Shown: positions 18,489-25,863 of the stretch, in pieces
How positions within the stretch are numbered: position 1 is the first letter of the stretch
Layout of the letters: every line of letters begins with the position of its first letter
NCBI GenBank assembly: GCA_024681795.1
Contig: JAILAD010000038.1
Location: forward strand, 1-35,335
Direction of reading: 5' to 3'
Source of the DNA: Lachnospiraceae bacterium
Lineage (GTDB): Bacteria > Bacillota > Clostridia > Lachnospirales > Lachnospiraceae
Length of the DNA stretch: 35,335 nucleotides
Made by a program: the position numbers and the translations under genes
Notes under the pieces: generated by a model
What the model was told of the DNA's origin: nothing
What the model saw: the letters and a program-made list of their open reading frames with translations, nothing else
Database searches by the model: none

Positions 18489-19418
18489 TCAGACAAGATT
18501 GATTATTTCATCCTTCGGTGCCTTTGCCGGAGTGATGGAAGAAATATAAAGTACCGGGCCTTCTCCTTTATAATCAGCCCAGAATTCATATTTTACGGTA
18601 GCGGTTACCTGATACCACTCCCCGTCCTTAATATCCTTTGCGTTCTCATATTTTCCGATAAAACCGAGAAATGCGATATCCTCCGCACAACAGGTCATTG
18701 CATGTCTTCCGGGAACCAGACATCCTTCATGGAATCCGTTCGGCTTAGCCACATGGGCCAGGAAACTGACTTCCTTCCCGTTATAACGGTCCGGGGTATC
18801 GAGCGCATCGAAAAACCAGATTCCGTAAGTTGAATCGGTTAAATCAATATGAGGCTTTGTAACGTCAAATGGTAGTTCTTCCTCCATGGTTGCCGACACT
18901 TCGCCTTTGGAATCTTCAAAGATGATTTCCGCCTCACGATTCAGTGCCCGCATGTTTCGCTTATAGGATGCGAGGTCCTTGATTCCGTCACAGCGGTTAA
19001 ACATAATCAGTTCGGATTTGCGAACCATATCACCGATCATGGAACGCATATTGGTATAATACATCGGCCAGGTTGCAGCATTGATTAATGTAATCTGCTG
19101 GTTTAATTTCCAGTGCCAGGGGAATTTTAATTTATCCATCGGCCACATGCCGTTGTATTCGATTAAAATCCTTTCCGGCTTATGCTTTTTCTCAAGATTC
19201 AAAAGAGTGGATCCGATCAGATCCTCCTGTTTTTCAATCACTTCAACAACCGTATTGGTGGCACTAAGCAACGCCTCATCGTATTCCTCTTCTCCCTCCT
19301 CGCATAGGAGCAGAAGCGTTGTTCCTTTTGTCTTAAAATAGGGCTGCTGCAGTGTAAATTTAATGAAAGTGGTTTTGCCGCTTTCCAAAAATCCGTTAAT
19401 AATAAAAACCGGTTTCAT
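18489..19418 (-). CDS. CobW-like (COG0523) GTPase fused to a YcgQ-like C-terminal domain
   Basis: The 309-residue protein has a G3E-type P-loop NGFLESGKTTFIKF (8-21), a switch region with LLLLCEEGEEEYDE, and RILIEYNGMWPMD in the Walker B place. The metal-binding CxCC motif of ordinary CobW proteins is missing. Residues 215-309 differ from CobW and read VSFLAHVAKPNGF, PGRHAMTCCAEDIAFLG and KDGEWYQVTATV. This strongly recalls the C-terminal part of the YcgQ/TIGR03943 proteins, which are predicted metal-related permease partners. The tandem cysteines may bind a metal. It is the last gene of the operon, 21 bases from the His-rich CobW. A role in metal delivery is inferred, not shown. Confidence 0.75.
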   Translation of the reverse strand: MKPVFIINGFLESGKTTFIKFTLQQPYFKTKGTTLLLLCEEGEEEYDEALLSATNTVVEVIEKQEDLIGSTLLNLEKKHKPERILIEYNGMWPMDKLKFPWHWKLNQQITLINAATWPMYYTNMRSMIGDMVRKSELIMFNRCDGIKDLASYKRNMRALNREAEIIFEDSKGEVSATMEEELPFDVTKPHIDLTDSTYGIWFFDALDTPDRYNGKEVSFLAHVAKPNGFHEGCLVPGRHAMTCCAEDIAFLGFIGKYENAKDIKDGEWYQVTATVKYEFWADYKGEGPVLYISSITPAKAPKDEIINLV

Positions 19419-19439
19419 GTTATGCCTCTCCGAAAAATT

Positions 19440-20618
19440 TTATACTCCGAATAATTCTTTTAATTCATGTTCTTTAATCTTGGAACCGATTACCACAATT
19501 TTTCCGGTTACCTCAGGAGAACCTTCGCGGACATTCTTCTCTTCCGGAACATAGTCAAAGTAAATGAATCCGCCGTCCTTCGCCGGAACCATACCCTTGG
19601 AACGAAGAACGAATCCGTATTTTTCTTCATCCTTTAAAGCATCCAGAATTGCATCAATCTGCTCTGTTGTAAAGGACTTCGGAGTCTCAAATCCGACACT
19701 GTCAAAAATCTCATCCGCATGGTGATGATGGTGATCATGATGATCGTGGTCATGATGGTCATGGTCATGGTCGTGGTCATGCTCATGCTCGTGGTCATGC
19801 TCATGTTCGTGCTCGTGCTCATGTTCATGTTCATGATGCTCATGATCGTGGTCCTCATGGTCGTGGTCATGATGCTCATGCTCATGATGATCGTGATCCT
19901 CATGGTCGTGGTCGTGGTCATGATGATGGTGATGCTCGTGTTCCGCCTCATGGATACGGTCTTCTTCGCGGTGAGCCTTCACTTCTTCCATCAGTTCCTC
20001 TTCCAGGGACTTGCCGGATTCCATGTTCTGAAGAATCAGTTTTCCGTCAAGCTTATCCCAGGGTGTCGTAATAATGGTTGCCTTGGGATTATGTTCTCTT
20101 AACAACTGAACTACTTCCGTAGTTTTTTCTTCACTTACGTTCTGTGTACGGCTTAAAAGAATCGTTCCCGCACTTTCAACCTGATTCACGAAAAATTCAC
20201 CGAAATTCTTGATATACATTTTTGCCTTGGATACATCCACTACGGCTACGGCGGTGTTGAGTTTTACGTCCTTCATTTCTTCGTTTTCAAGTTCAATATC
20301 GGCTACTGCCTTAATAACATCGGAGAGTTTTCCGACACCGGACGGCTCGATTAAAATACGTTCCGGATGATAAGTCGCAATCACCTCTTTCAAAGAGGTC
20401 CCGAAATCACCGACCAGGGAACAGCAGATACAGCCGGAATTCATCTCTTTGATTTCAATTCCGGAATCCTTTAAAAATCCGCCGTCAATTCCGATCTCAC
20501 CGAATTCGTTTTCAATTAAAACAACCTGTTCTCCGACAAAAGCCTCTTTTAACATCTTCTGAATAAAGGTTGTTTTCCCGGCTCCCAAAAATCCCGATAC
20601 AATGTCAATTTTAGTCAT
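19440..20618 (-). CDS. CobW-family (COG0523) metal-chaperone GTPase with very long His-rich tract
   Basis: COG0523 GTPases deliver or insert metals such as zinc, cobalt or iron. The 392-residue chain has the P-loop GFLGAGKTT (9-17), IENEFGEIGIDG, the family metal site GCICC (C63, C65, C66) and ILIEPSGVG. The G4 motif is degenerate (LLSRTQN, not NKxD), as in some clostridial members. Between the GTPase and the C-terminal beta domain sits a tract of about 78 residues (roughly 224-301) made almost only of His, Asp and Glu, likely a metal sponge or donor site. It is placed between sufB and the CobW-YcgQ gene, which suggests metal supply for Fe-S or zinc enzymes. Confidence 0.9.
   Translation of the reverse strand: MTKIDIVSGFLGAGKTTFIQKMLKEAFVGEQVVLIENEFGEIGIDGGFLKDSGIEIKEMNSGCICCSLVGDFGTSLKEVIATYHPERILIEPSGVGKLSDVIKAVADIELENEEMKDVKLNTAVAVVDVSKAKMYIKNFGEFFVNQVESAGTILLSRTQNVSEEKTTEVVQLLREHNPKATIITTPWDKLDGKLILQNMESGKSLEEELMEEVKAHREEDRIHEAEHEHHHHHDHDHDHEDHDHHEHEHHDHDHEDHDHEHHEHEHEHEHEHEHDHEHEHDHDHDHDHHDHDHHDHHHHHADEIFDSVGFETPKSFTTEQIDAILDALKDEEKYGFVLRSKGMVPAKDGGFIYFDYVPEEKNVREGSPEVTGKIVVIGSKIKEHELKELFGV
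19715..19945 (-). repeat. CAT/GAT/GAG-type codon repeat coding the His-rich tract
   Basis: The stretch is a degenerate repeat of His-Asp and His-Glu codon pairs inside the CobW gene. Such a region is prone to slippage, so its length may differ between strains. The reverse strand gives a methionine/valine-rich open frame at 19719-20102 that is only a shadow. Confidence 0.85.
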
Positions 20619-20649
20619 TTATAACACTTCCTTTCAAAACTATTGATAA

Positions 20650-21576
20650 CTATTTTAAAAATCCGTTGATAATCTGTTCTTCCGCTTCACTTTCGGTAAG
20701 TCCCAGAGTCATCAGCTTGATTAACTGCTCGCCTGCGATTTTTCCGATTGCGGCTTCATGAATCAGACTTGCATCAATATTTGCAGCCGTAAGCTCGGGA
20801 ATGGCTTCCACGATTGCTTCATCCATAATAATTGCATCACACTCGCTGTGTCCCTTGCAGGCATTCGACCCGATAATGTTGGAACGGAAGGTCTGCTTGG
20901 AATGATTCTTTGCAACCGATCTGGAACAGATATCCGCACTGGAATCGGCACCCACTAGTTCTGCCTTGAAATCGGTCGTCGCAACCTGGTTGTCGTGCGT
21001 CATGATTTTTTCTTTGATGACAATGCTTGCACCGTCCTCAACGCGCGCGTAAGTCTTACGCTCCGTCGAATTAATTCCTTCAATCTGGATGGTCTCCATC
21101 TCCAGATGAGAACCTTCCTCCATATAAATCTCGGTGGACGGATTCATGACACGTTCCCCGGTTCCTTCGCCGGTGCCGTAATGCTTTTCCACATATTTTA
21201 CTTTGGAATTCTTTCCGACATGGAAGGTATGAATACCGGAATGTTCCGAACCTTCATCGCCCGCGTTGTGAATTCCGCAGCCTGCAACGATGACAACGTC
21301 GCAGTCCTCTCCGATAAAGAACTCATTATACACCATTTCCTTAAGTCCGGTCTGGGTAATGAGTACCGGAATGTGAACACTCTGGTTCTTTGTTCCGGGT
21401 TTGATGATAATATCAATTCCCGGCTTATCCGTTTTGGTTACGATATCGATATTTGCGGTTGTATTTCTTCCGAGCATTCCGCCGTCCGAACGAATATTGT
21501 ATGCACCTGTCGGAACCTCGTGAAGATCCGCGATATTCTCTAAAAGACTCTTCTGAATTGCTGTTAATTCTGCCAT
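20650..21576 (-). CDS. sufB: Short SufB/SufD-type Fe-S scaffold protein (SmsB-like)
   Basis: This is a SUF-family scaffold of only 308 residues; SufB and SufD usually exceed 400. The beta-helix core is present with GCGIHNAG, the KNHSKQTFRSNIIG segment, NACKGHSECDAII (C240, C246) and LIHEAAIGKI with H273/E274 near the C-terminus. These correspond to the cysteine and His/Glu positions used by SufB for cluster assembly. The classic N-terminal part is missing. Paired with sufC only, with no sufS, sufU or sufD next to it, it matches the known minimal SUF-like (Sms) systems described for anaerobes. The start has AAGGAAAGAAG upstream; sufC ends 16 bases before. Confidence 0.86.
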   Translation of the reverse strand: MAELTAIQKSLLENIADLHEVPTGAYNIRSDGGMLGRNTTANIDIVTKTDKPGIDIIIKPGTKNQSVHIPVLITQTGLKEMVYNEFFIGEDCDVVIVAGCGIHNAGDEGSEHSGIHTFHVGKNSKVKYVEKHYGTGEGTGERVMNPSTEIYMEEGSHLEMETIQIEGINSTERKTYARVEDGASIVIKEKIMTHDNQVATTDFKAELVGADSSADICSRSVAKNHSKQTFRSNIIGSNACKGHSECDAIIMDEAIVEAIPELTAANIDASLIHEAAIGKIAGEQLIKLMTLGLTESEAEEQIINGFLK

Positions 21577-21592
21577 TTTATATCTTCTTTCC

Positions 21593-22366
21593 TTACTTTT
21601 TTATTTTGTCCAAAAGCGTCGGACATCCGAGTGCGGTATCGCTCTCATCACCAAGTGCCGGCGAAGGAGCCGCCTGACTTAATAATTTCGGAAGTACCTC
21701 ATCCCTGGTTCCGTGTTCCCTGATTTCGCCGTCCGCAATCACCACGATGCGGTCTGCAATATTCAGGATTCTCTCCTGGTGGGAAATAATGATAATGGAA
21801 CCGCCGGCATGCTCGTGAATATTCTCAAATACATGAATCAGGTTCTGGAAACTCCACAGATCGATTCCCGCTTCGGGCTCGTCAAAAATCGTAAGCGGTG
21901 TTTTTCTTGCAATGGCCATTGCGATTTCGATTCGCTTTAATTCTCCTCCGGAAAGGGACGCATTCACTTCACGGTCAATGTACTCTTTCGCACAAAGTCC
22001 CACCTCTGATAAATATCCGCAGGCTTCGTTAATCGTAATGTTTTTTCCGGAAGCAATCGTAATTAAATCCTTTACGGTAAGTCCCTTAAACCGGACAGGC
22101 TGCTGAAAGGCAAACGTAATGCCTTTCTTTGACCGTTCCGTAATGGACAGATTTGTAATATCCTCACCGTTAAACAGAATCTGTCCGGAAGTCGGGGATA
22201 TAATCCCCGCAATCAGTTTTGCAAGCGTGGATTTACCGCCTCCGTTCGGACCGGTAATTGCCACAAAACCGTCTTCAATCGTTAAATTGACATTCTTTAT
22301 TATTTCCTTCTTATCACCGAGACCTTCGTCTTCCACCAGATAGGAAATATTTTTTAATTCAAGCAT
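21593..22366 (-). CDS. sufC: SufC-type ABC ATPase (SmsC-like)
   Basis: SufC powers Fe-S cluster assembly on the SufB-type scaffold. The 257-residue protein has Walker A GPNGGGKST (39-47), a QQPVRFKGLTVKD Q-loop region, signature NASLSGGELKRIEIA, and Walker B TIFDEPEAGIDLWS, followed by ISHQERIL. The insertion and signature are as in SufC rather than in transporter ATPases. A GGAG site lies eight bases before the ATG. An extra C-terminal tail of about 25 residues contains one cysteine (ALGCPTLL), beyond the usual SufC end. It is the first gene of the four-gene operon. Confidence 0.92.
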   Translation of the reverse strand: MLELKNISYLVEDEGLGDKKEIIKNVNLTIEDGFVAITGPNGGGKSTLAKLIAGIISPTSGQILFNGEDITNLSITERSKKGITFAFQQPVRFKGLTVKDLITIASGKNITINEACGYLSEVGLCAKEYIDREVNASLSGGELKRIEIAMAIARKTPLTIFDEPEAGIDLWSFQNLIHVFENIHEHAGGSIIIISHQERILNIADRIVVIADGEIREHGTRDEVLPKLLSQAAPSPALGDESDTALGCPTLLDKIKK

Positions 22367-22425
22367 ATATCATACTCCGTCTGTTTTTTTAGTTATAAAG
22401 CCTGGTTTCACGCCTCTAACTGCTT

Positions 22426-22431
22426 ATTGTA
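22426..22431 (-). promoter_or_regulatory. Possible extended -10 of the sufCB operon
   Basis: Minus-strand TGTTACAAT fits an extended -10, about 60 bases upstream of the sufC start. No clear -35 accompanies it. The remaining sequence to 22697 holds the dyads listed separately and the 10 bp direct repeat TTTCATTCAT at 22607-22616 and 22626-22635. Confidence 0.4.
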
Positions 22432-22509
22432 ACACATTCCCTTCTTAAATTCCACAGTCATTTTTCATTTCACCCCGTTTTCACATTTGACTGCTTTCCG
22501 GATTACTTT

Positions 22510-22525
22510 TTGTCGAAAAAGACAA
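22510..22525. promoter_or_regulatory. Operator-like dyad 1 between sufC and the XRE gene
   Basis: TTGTC-GAAAAA-GACAA: a perfect 5 bp inverted repeat with 6-base spacer. It is one of two similar sites 34 bases apart in the shared upstream region. The size and form fit an XRE-family dimer site. Confidence 0.5.
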
Positions 22526-22543
22526 TTTGTCCAAACAGAAATA

Positions 22544-22559
22544 TAGTCAAAAAAGACAA
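22544..22559. promoter_or_regulatory. Operator-like dyad 2 between sufC and the XRE gene
   Basis: TAGTC-AAAAAA-GACAA: the same pattern as dyad 1 with one arm mismatch. The conserved core is GTC-N6-GAC with A-rich spacer. Confidence 0.48.
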
Positions 22560-22697
22560 CTATTTTAATGTATTTTATTCCATAATGAGCTTTAAGTATT
22601 TTCAACTTTCATTCATATTAACAGGTTTCATTCATTTATCCGAATCTCTGTTTTCAGTGCTAAAACACTATTTGGAATAACAGAAAGGAACAAAAAG

Positions 22698-23126
22698 ATG
22701 AAAGAAACAAAGAAAGAAAAAATAATCCGTGAAAAAAATCAGGAAGAAACCTCTGACGGAATCGCCGGACTATCCGAATGGATTTCCGGCCGGATACTTT
22801 ATCTCTGCAACGAATATTCTCTTACTTACCGCGACTTTGCACAGAAAGCAGGATTATCCAAAGACACGGTTCACAATCTGATCTATCGTAATTCCTATCC
22901 TACCGTTTCCACCATCGCAAAAATATGCAACGGGTTTGGAATCTCAATCTCTGATTTTTTCTCCGATGCACCTTTTTCGGAAATCCAGTCACTTACAAAC
23001 GAAGAATACTGCATCGTCCTCGAATACCGTCAAACCGATGCTCCTAAAAAAGACCGCCTGTTGACATATTGGGCCGGGCTCAACAAAAAATTGCCGGAAG
23101 ATATTTTAAACCGGGACGACATCTGA
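22698..23126 (+). CDS. XRE-family helix-turn-helix transcription regulator
   Basis: The 142-residue protein has a charged N-terminal extension (1-28) and then an HTH_3-type domain from about 30 to 88: RILYLCNEYSLTYRDFAQKAG, LSKDTVHNLIYRNSYPTVSTI and ICNGFGISISDFF. The C-terminal 45 residues (SLTNEEYCIVLEYRQT and YWAGLNKKLPEDI) are probably an oligomerisation tail. AAAGGAAC lies before the ATG. It is divergent from the sufCB operon and likely binds the dyads between them; whether it controls that operon, itself or both is inference. Confidence 0.88.
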   Translation: MKETKKEKIIREKNQEETSDGIAGLSEWISGRILYLCNEYSLTYRDFAQKAGLSKDTVHNLIYRNSYPTVSTIAKICNGFGISISDFFSDAPFSEIQSLTNEEYCIVLEYRQTDAPKKDRLLTYWAGLNKKLPEDILNRDDI

Positions 23127-23203
23127 CAAAGCATCCTTTCACGGAATCCGTTCTCTGAAAACGAATTGAAAAATCAATTTCAACGTAAAATTCCAACACA
23201 ATT

Positions 23204-23418
23204 ACCACATCTGCGGATTGCAGCAGGTTTATAATCAAATAACCGGGTCTTTCGAAAAGCAAAATACCTCTTGTCCCGATACTGTTTTGAAAGCTCTCTT
23301 TTTCATATGTCTGTTGAAAAATGCTTTATTCTTTCAGGGTGCTTTGTTTTGATTCATCGAAAGCGAAAACGGTGATTAATCCGATGGGTAATACCTGCTG
23401 ACAATCCGCAGATGTGGT
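23204..23418. mobile_element. 215 bp inverted-repeat element (MITE-like), no coding capacity
   Basis: The left arm (23204-23228) is ACCACATCTGCGGATTG plus CAGCAGGT. The right arm (23393-23418) is its reverse complement with one extra A. The 164-base interior has no open frame; its ends keep weak echoes of each other (TAATCA, CCG and TTTCG in the same order). I see no clear target-site duplication. The arms could be ends of a small non-autonomous element or a long RNA hairpin. It accounts for nearly half of the 480-base gap 23127-23606, which otherwise shows the small AATTGA/TCAATT dyad at 23164-23179 and no gene. Confidence 0.5.
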
Positions 23419-23606
23419 GTTATTTTGGTCTTCGGAGACTCTGCCTGCGTCTTTCATAAAAACTTGAATAATTATTCACAGTTCCGTAATATTTCTTTCA
23501 TTATTCCGTGATATGCTATACATGTTGAAAACTGTGTGTCAAAGCATCCGCCGAACACTCGGACAAAACACATACTATAAATACCAAGACGAATAACGAG
23601 GGAAAC

Positions 23607-24368
23607 ATGAACTCCGACTTATCTTCCGACAATTATATGAATCAAAATATGGTTCGAAAAAATACCAGAGACGAAATCGCAATCAATCATATTCTGCAGC
23701 AGGCCGACGCCATATTGGCATCATCTCCGGACGAGGTCTTCTCTTCCATTTCCGAATGGCAGGAAATGATGACCAAATATAATTGTGCAATCCGGGAAAT
23801 CCGTACCAAATTTGAGGTCCTGAACGACGAGCTGTCCATCCGAAGCAACCGTAATCCCATTCACGGAATCTACTCCCGAATCAAAACACCGAGAAGCATT
23901 CTCGATAAACTGCACCGGAAAGGACTGGATATTACTTTTGATAATATCAAAACGGAAATACACGATATTGCCGGGGTCCGTGTAATCTGCGACTTTGCAG
24001 ACGATATTTACGAGATTGCCGACATGCTTTTAAAACAGGATGATATCAGACTTCTTACCTACAAGGACTATATCCGTGCACCGAAAGAAAACGGCTACCG
24101 TTCCTATCACATGATTGTCGAAACGCCGGTATTTTTTTCGGACGGTAAGGAAATGATGAAAGTTGAAGTTCAGCTTCGTACCATTGCCATGGATTTCTGG
24201 GCAAGCCTGGAGCACGAACTCCGATATAAAAAAGATCTGGACAAAAAAACTCTTGCCCAGATCTCCGCTGATTTATTAAACTGTGCCAACACCATTGCCG
24301 ATGTGGATAATCAGATGATGGGAATCAAGGATAAATTATATCCGAAATATCCCGACGAACCTTCATAA
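23607..24368 (+). CDS. Small alarmone synthetase, RelA/SpoT domain (YjbM/RelQ-like)
   Basis: This should make (p)ppGpp by pyrophosphate transfer from ATP to GDP/GTP. The 253-residue chain has only the synthetase domain: RIKTPRSILDKL (91-102), HDIAGVRVICDF, DYIRAPKENGYRSYH (154-168) and VEVQLRTIAMDFWASLEHEL (187-206). No HD hydrolase, TGS or ACT domain is present, so it cannot degrade the alarmone. The N-terminal 75 residues are unusual and may be regulatory. GAGGGAAAC precedes the ATG. Neighbours are the inverted-repeat element upstream and a convergent AAA+ gene six bases downstream. Confidence 0.92.
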   Translation: MNSDLSSDNYMNQNMVRKNTRDEIAINHILQQADAILASSPDEVFSSISEWQEMMTKYNCAIREIRTKFEVLNDELSIRSNRNPIHGIYSRIKTPRSILDKLHRKGLDITFDNIKTEIHDIAGVRVICDFADDIYEIADMLLKQDDIRLLTYKDYIRAPKENGYRSYHMIVETPVFFSDGKEMMKVEVQLRTIAMDFWASLEHELRYKKDLDKKTLAQISADLLNCANTIADVDNQMMGIKDKLYPKYPDEPS

Positions 24369-24374
24369 ATTTCT

Positions 24375-25862
24375 TTATCCGAGAAGTTTCCTTACTTCCG
24401 CTTCATCAAACACCACTTTCTTCACGCCTTCTACTTCAATCCGGTATAATGCGTTCGCCGCGATATGCTCAGCCGCCTGTTCGAGGTCACGGATTCCGGT
24501 CGTATCGGAATATAATTCCACAACCGTCTTAACACCTTCCTCCGTTACCACACACTCCTCTTCTTTCATACTCATACGTTTTAAAATCTTAGGCAGGGCA
24601 AATCTTGCAAAAATAATCCGTTTCTCTTCCGGTGAATAATCCGGAAGGTCAATAACTGCAAAACGTGACATAAGAGGTGCCGAAATCAGACTCTTGTCAT
24701 TTGCCGTGGCAATCGGATAAACCCCGAATGTCGGAATCATGCATTCCATGTAATTGTCCGTAAAACCGAGATTGTCAAGTAAGGTTAAAAGCACATCCGC
24801 CGGATTTCCGTTTCCCTTTCCCGCATTGGCCTTATCAAGCTCGTTGATGATAAAGACCAGATTGGACTGCCCTGAGTTAGCAAAAGCCTCCATGATGATT
24901 CCGGGCTTGGCATTGGCATATACTCTGGAACTTCCGGTCAGCTGCTCCGGATCGTTAATGGAACTCATGTCAAGCGTGGTCCACGGAAGTTTCAGAATTC
25001 TCGCAACCGCATATGCCACCTGAGATTTGCCGGTTCCGGCAGGGCCCGCAATCAGAAGACCGTATGCGGGAAGTGTATGGGTTCTGTTAATCTGAATGAC
25101 CGTTTCGATGATTCTCTGCTTTACACTCTCCATCCCGTAAAGTTCTTCATCCAGAATTCTTCTTGCTTCCACCGGATCGATGGATTCGAAATAATTGCTC
25201 TTCCACTGAATATTCAGCATCGTGGAAAGAGCCCTCTGCGCATGTCTTCTCTCCTCGGGCGATACCTCGTGGGATTTGGCAACCGCAAGATTTCTTCTGG
25301 CCCAGAGGCCGATATTTTCAGGCAGTGTATCACCCGCACAGGTTAAGAAATCCGTAATACTCTGAATACTGGTAATGCGCATATCGTCGCCGTTTTCCTC
25401 GATTTCCTCTTCCTCGTCGTTCCGGTGAACGGGCGGATTGCTCTGCAAAAGCCGCTCAATCATAAACTGCAGAAAACCGTCCTCGGAAGAAAGTTTCGTT
25501 CCGCCGCCGAATGCCTGCTCCCTGATTTTATAAACCGCATAACCCGCCTCCGTGTTTTTTCCGGAAAGACGCACCTTGATGCGATTTTCTCCGAGCCATT
25601 TCAGAAGGTGTACAAATCTCGAATCAATCGTCAGAATATCCGCCGATACCGTCCCTCCCTCTTCTTCAAACTCAAAAGATGTACGCTTATTCGGATTGGT
25701 AAAGAATCCCGTCGAATGATGCTTCCACTCCTTTGCTTTATTGTCAAGTACCATCAGCGGGTTTTCAAAAGACGGTACTTCATTGTGGCTGTCAAAGGCG
25801 GTATAGGTAATCACAGCATCCGCTTTGTCCACGGGTTCGTTCTTAAAATCAAATACAGGCAT
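24375..25862 (-). CDS. Lon-like AAA+ ATPase without protease domain
   Basis: The 495-residue protein has an unfamiliar N-terminal region (1-220) with beta-rich start and an acidic run EEEEIEENGDD. Then comes an AAA+ module that reads like Lon: DPVEARRILDEELYGMESVK, Walker A GPAGTGKS (about 272-279), and VFIINELDKA (about 333-342) in the Walker B place. A sensor-1 segment IATANDKS and the arginine-containing LMSRFAVIDLPDYS follow. The Walker B aspartate is asparagine, while the catalytic glutamate remains. There is no Ser-Lys protease domain. It ends at about 495, so it is a stand-alone remodeller. It starts one base after the thioredoxin-like gene stop, which suggests translational coupling and joint function. 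Confidence 0.78.
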   Translation of the reverse strand: MPVFDFKNEPVDKADAVITYTAFDSHNEVPSFENPLMVLDNKAKEWKHHSTGFFTNPNKRTSFEFEEEGGTVSADILTIDSRFVHLLKWLGENRIKVRLSGKNTEAGYAVYKIREQAFGGGTKLSSEDGFLQFMIERLLQSNPPVHRNDEEEEIEENGDDMRITSIQSITDFLTCAGDTLPENIGLWARRNLAVAKSHEVSPEERRHAQRALSTMLNIQWKSNYFESIDPVEARRILDEELYGMESVKQRIIETVIQINRTHTLPAYGLLIAGPAGTGKSQVAYAVARILKLPWTTLDMSSINDPEQLTGSSRVYANAKPGIIMEAFANSGQSNLVFIINELDKANAGKGNGNPADVLLTLLDNLGFTDNYMECMIPTFGVYPIATANDKSLISAPLMSRFAVIDLPDYSPEEKRIIFARFALPKILKRMSMKEEECVVTEEGVKTVVELYSDTTGIRDLEQAAEHIAANALYRIEVEGVKKVVFDEAEVRKLLG

Positions 25863-25863
25863 T

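Noticed and set aside
19715..19945. CRISPR-like or tandem-repeat array
   Set aside because: The repeats are codon-level and lie in frame within the CobW gene; there are no regular repeat-spacer units. No CRISPR array is seen anywhere in the window.
19719..20102. Plus-strand Met/Val-rich frame of 127 codons
   Set aside because: It is the reverse strand of the His-rich CobW tract; the low-complexity Met/Val pattern simply mirrors His/Asp codons.
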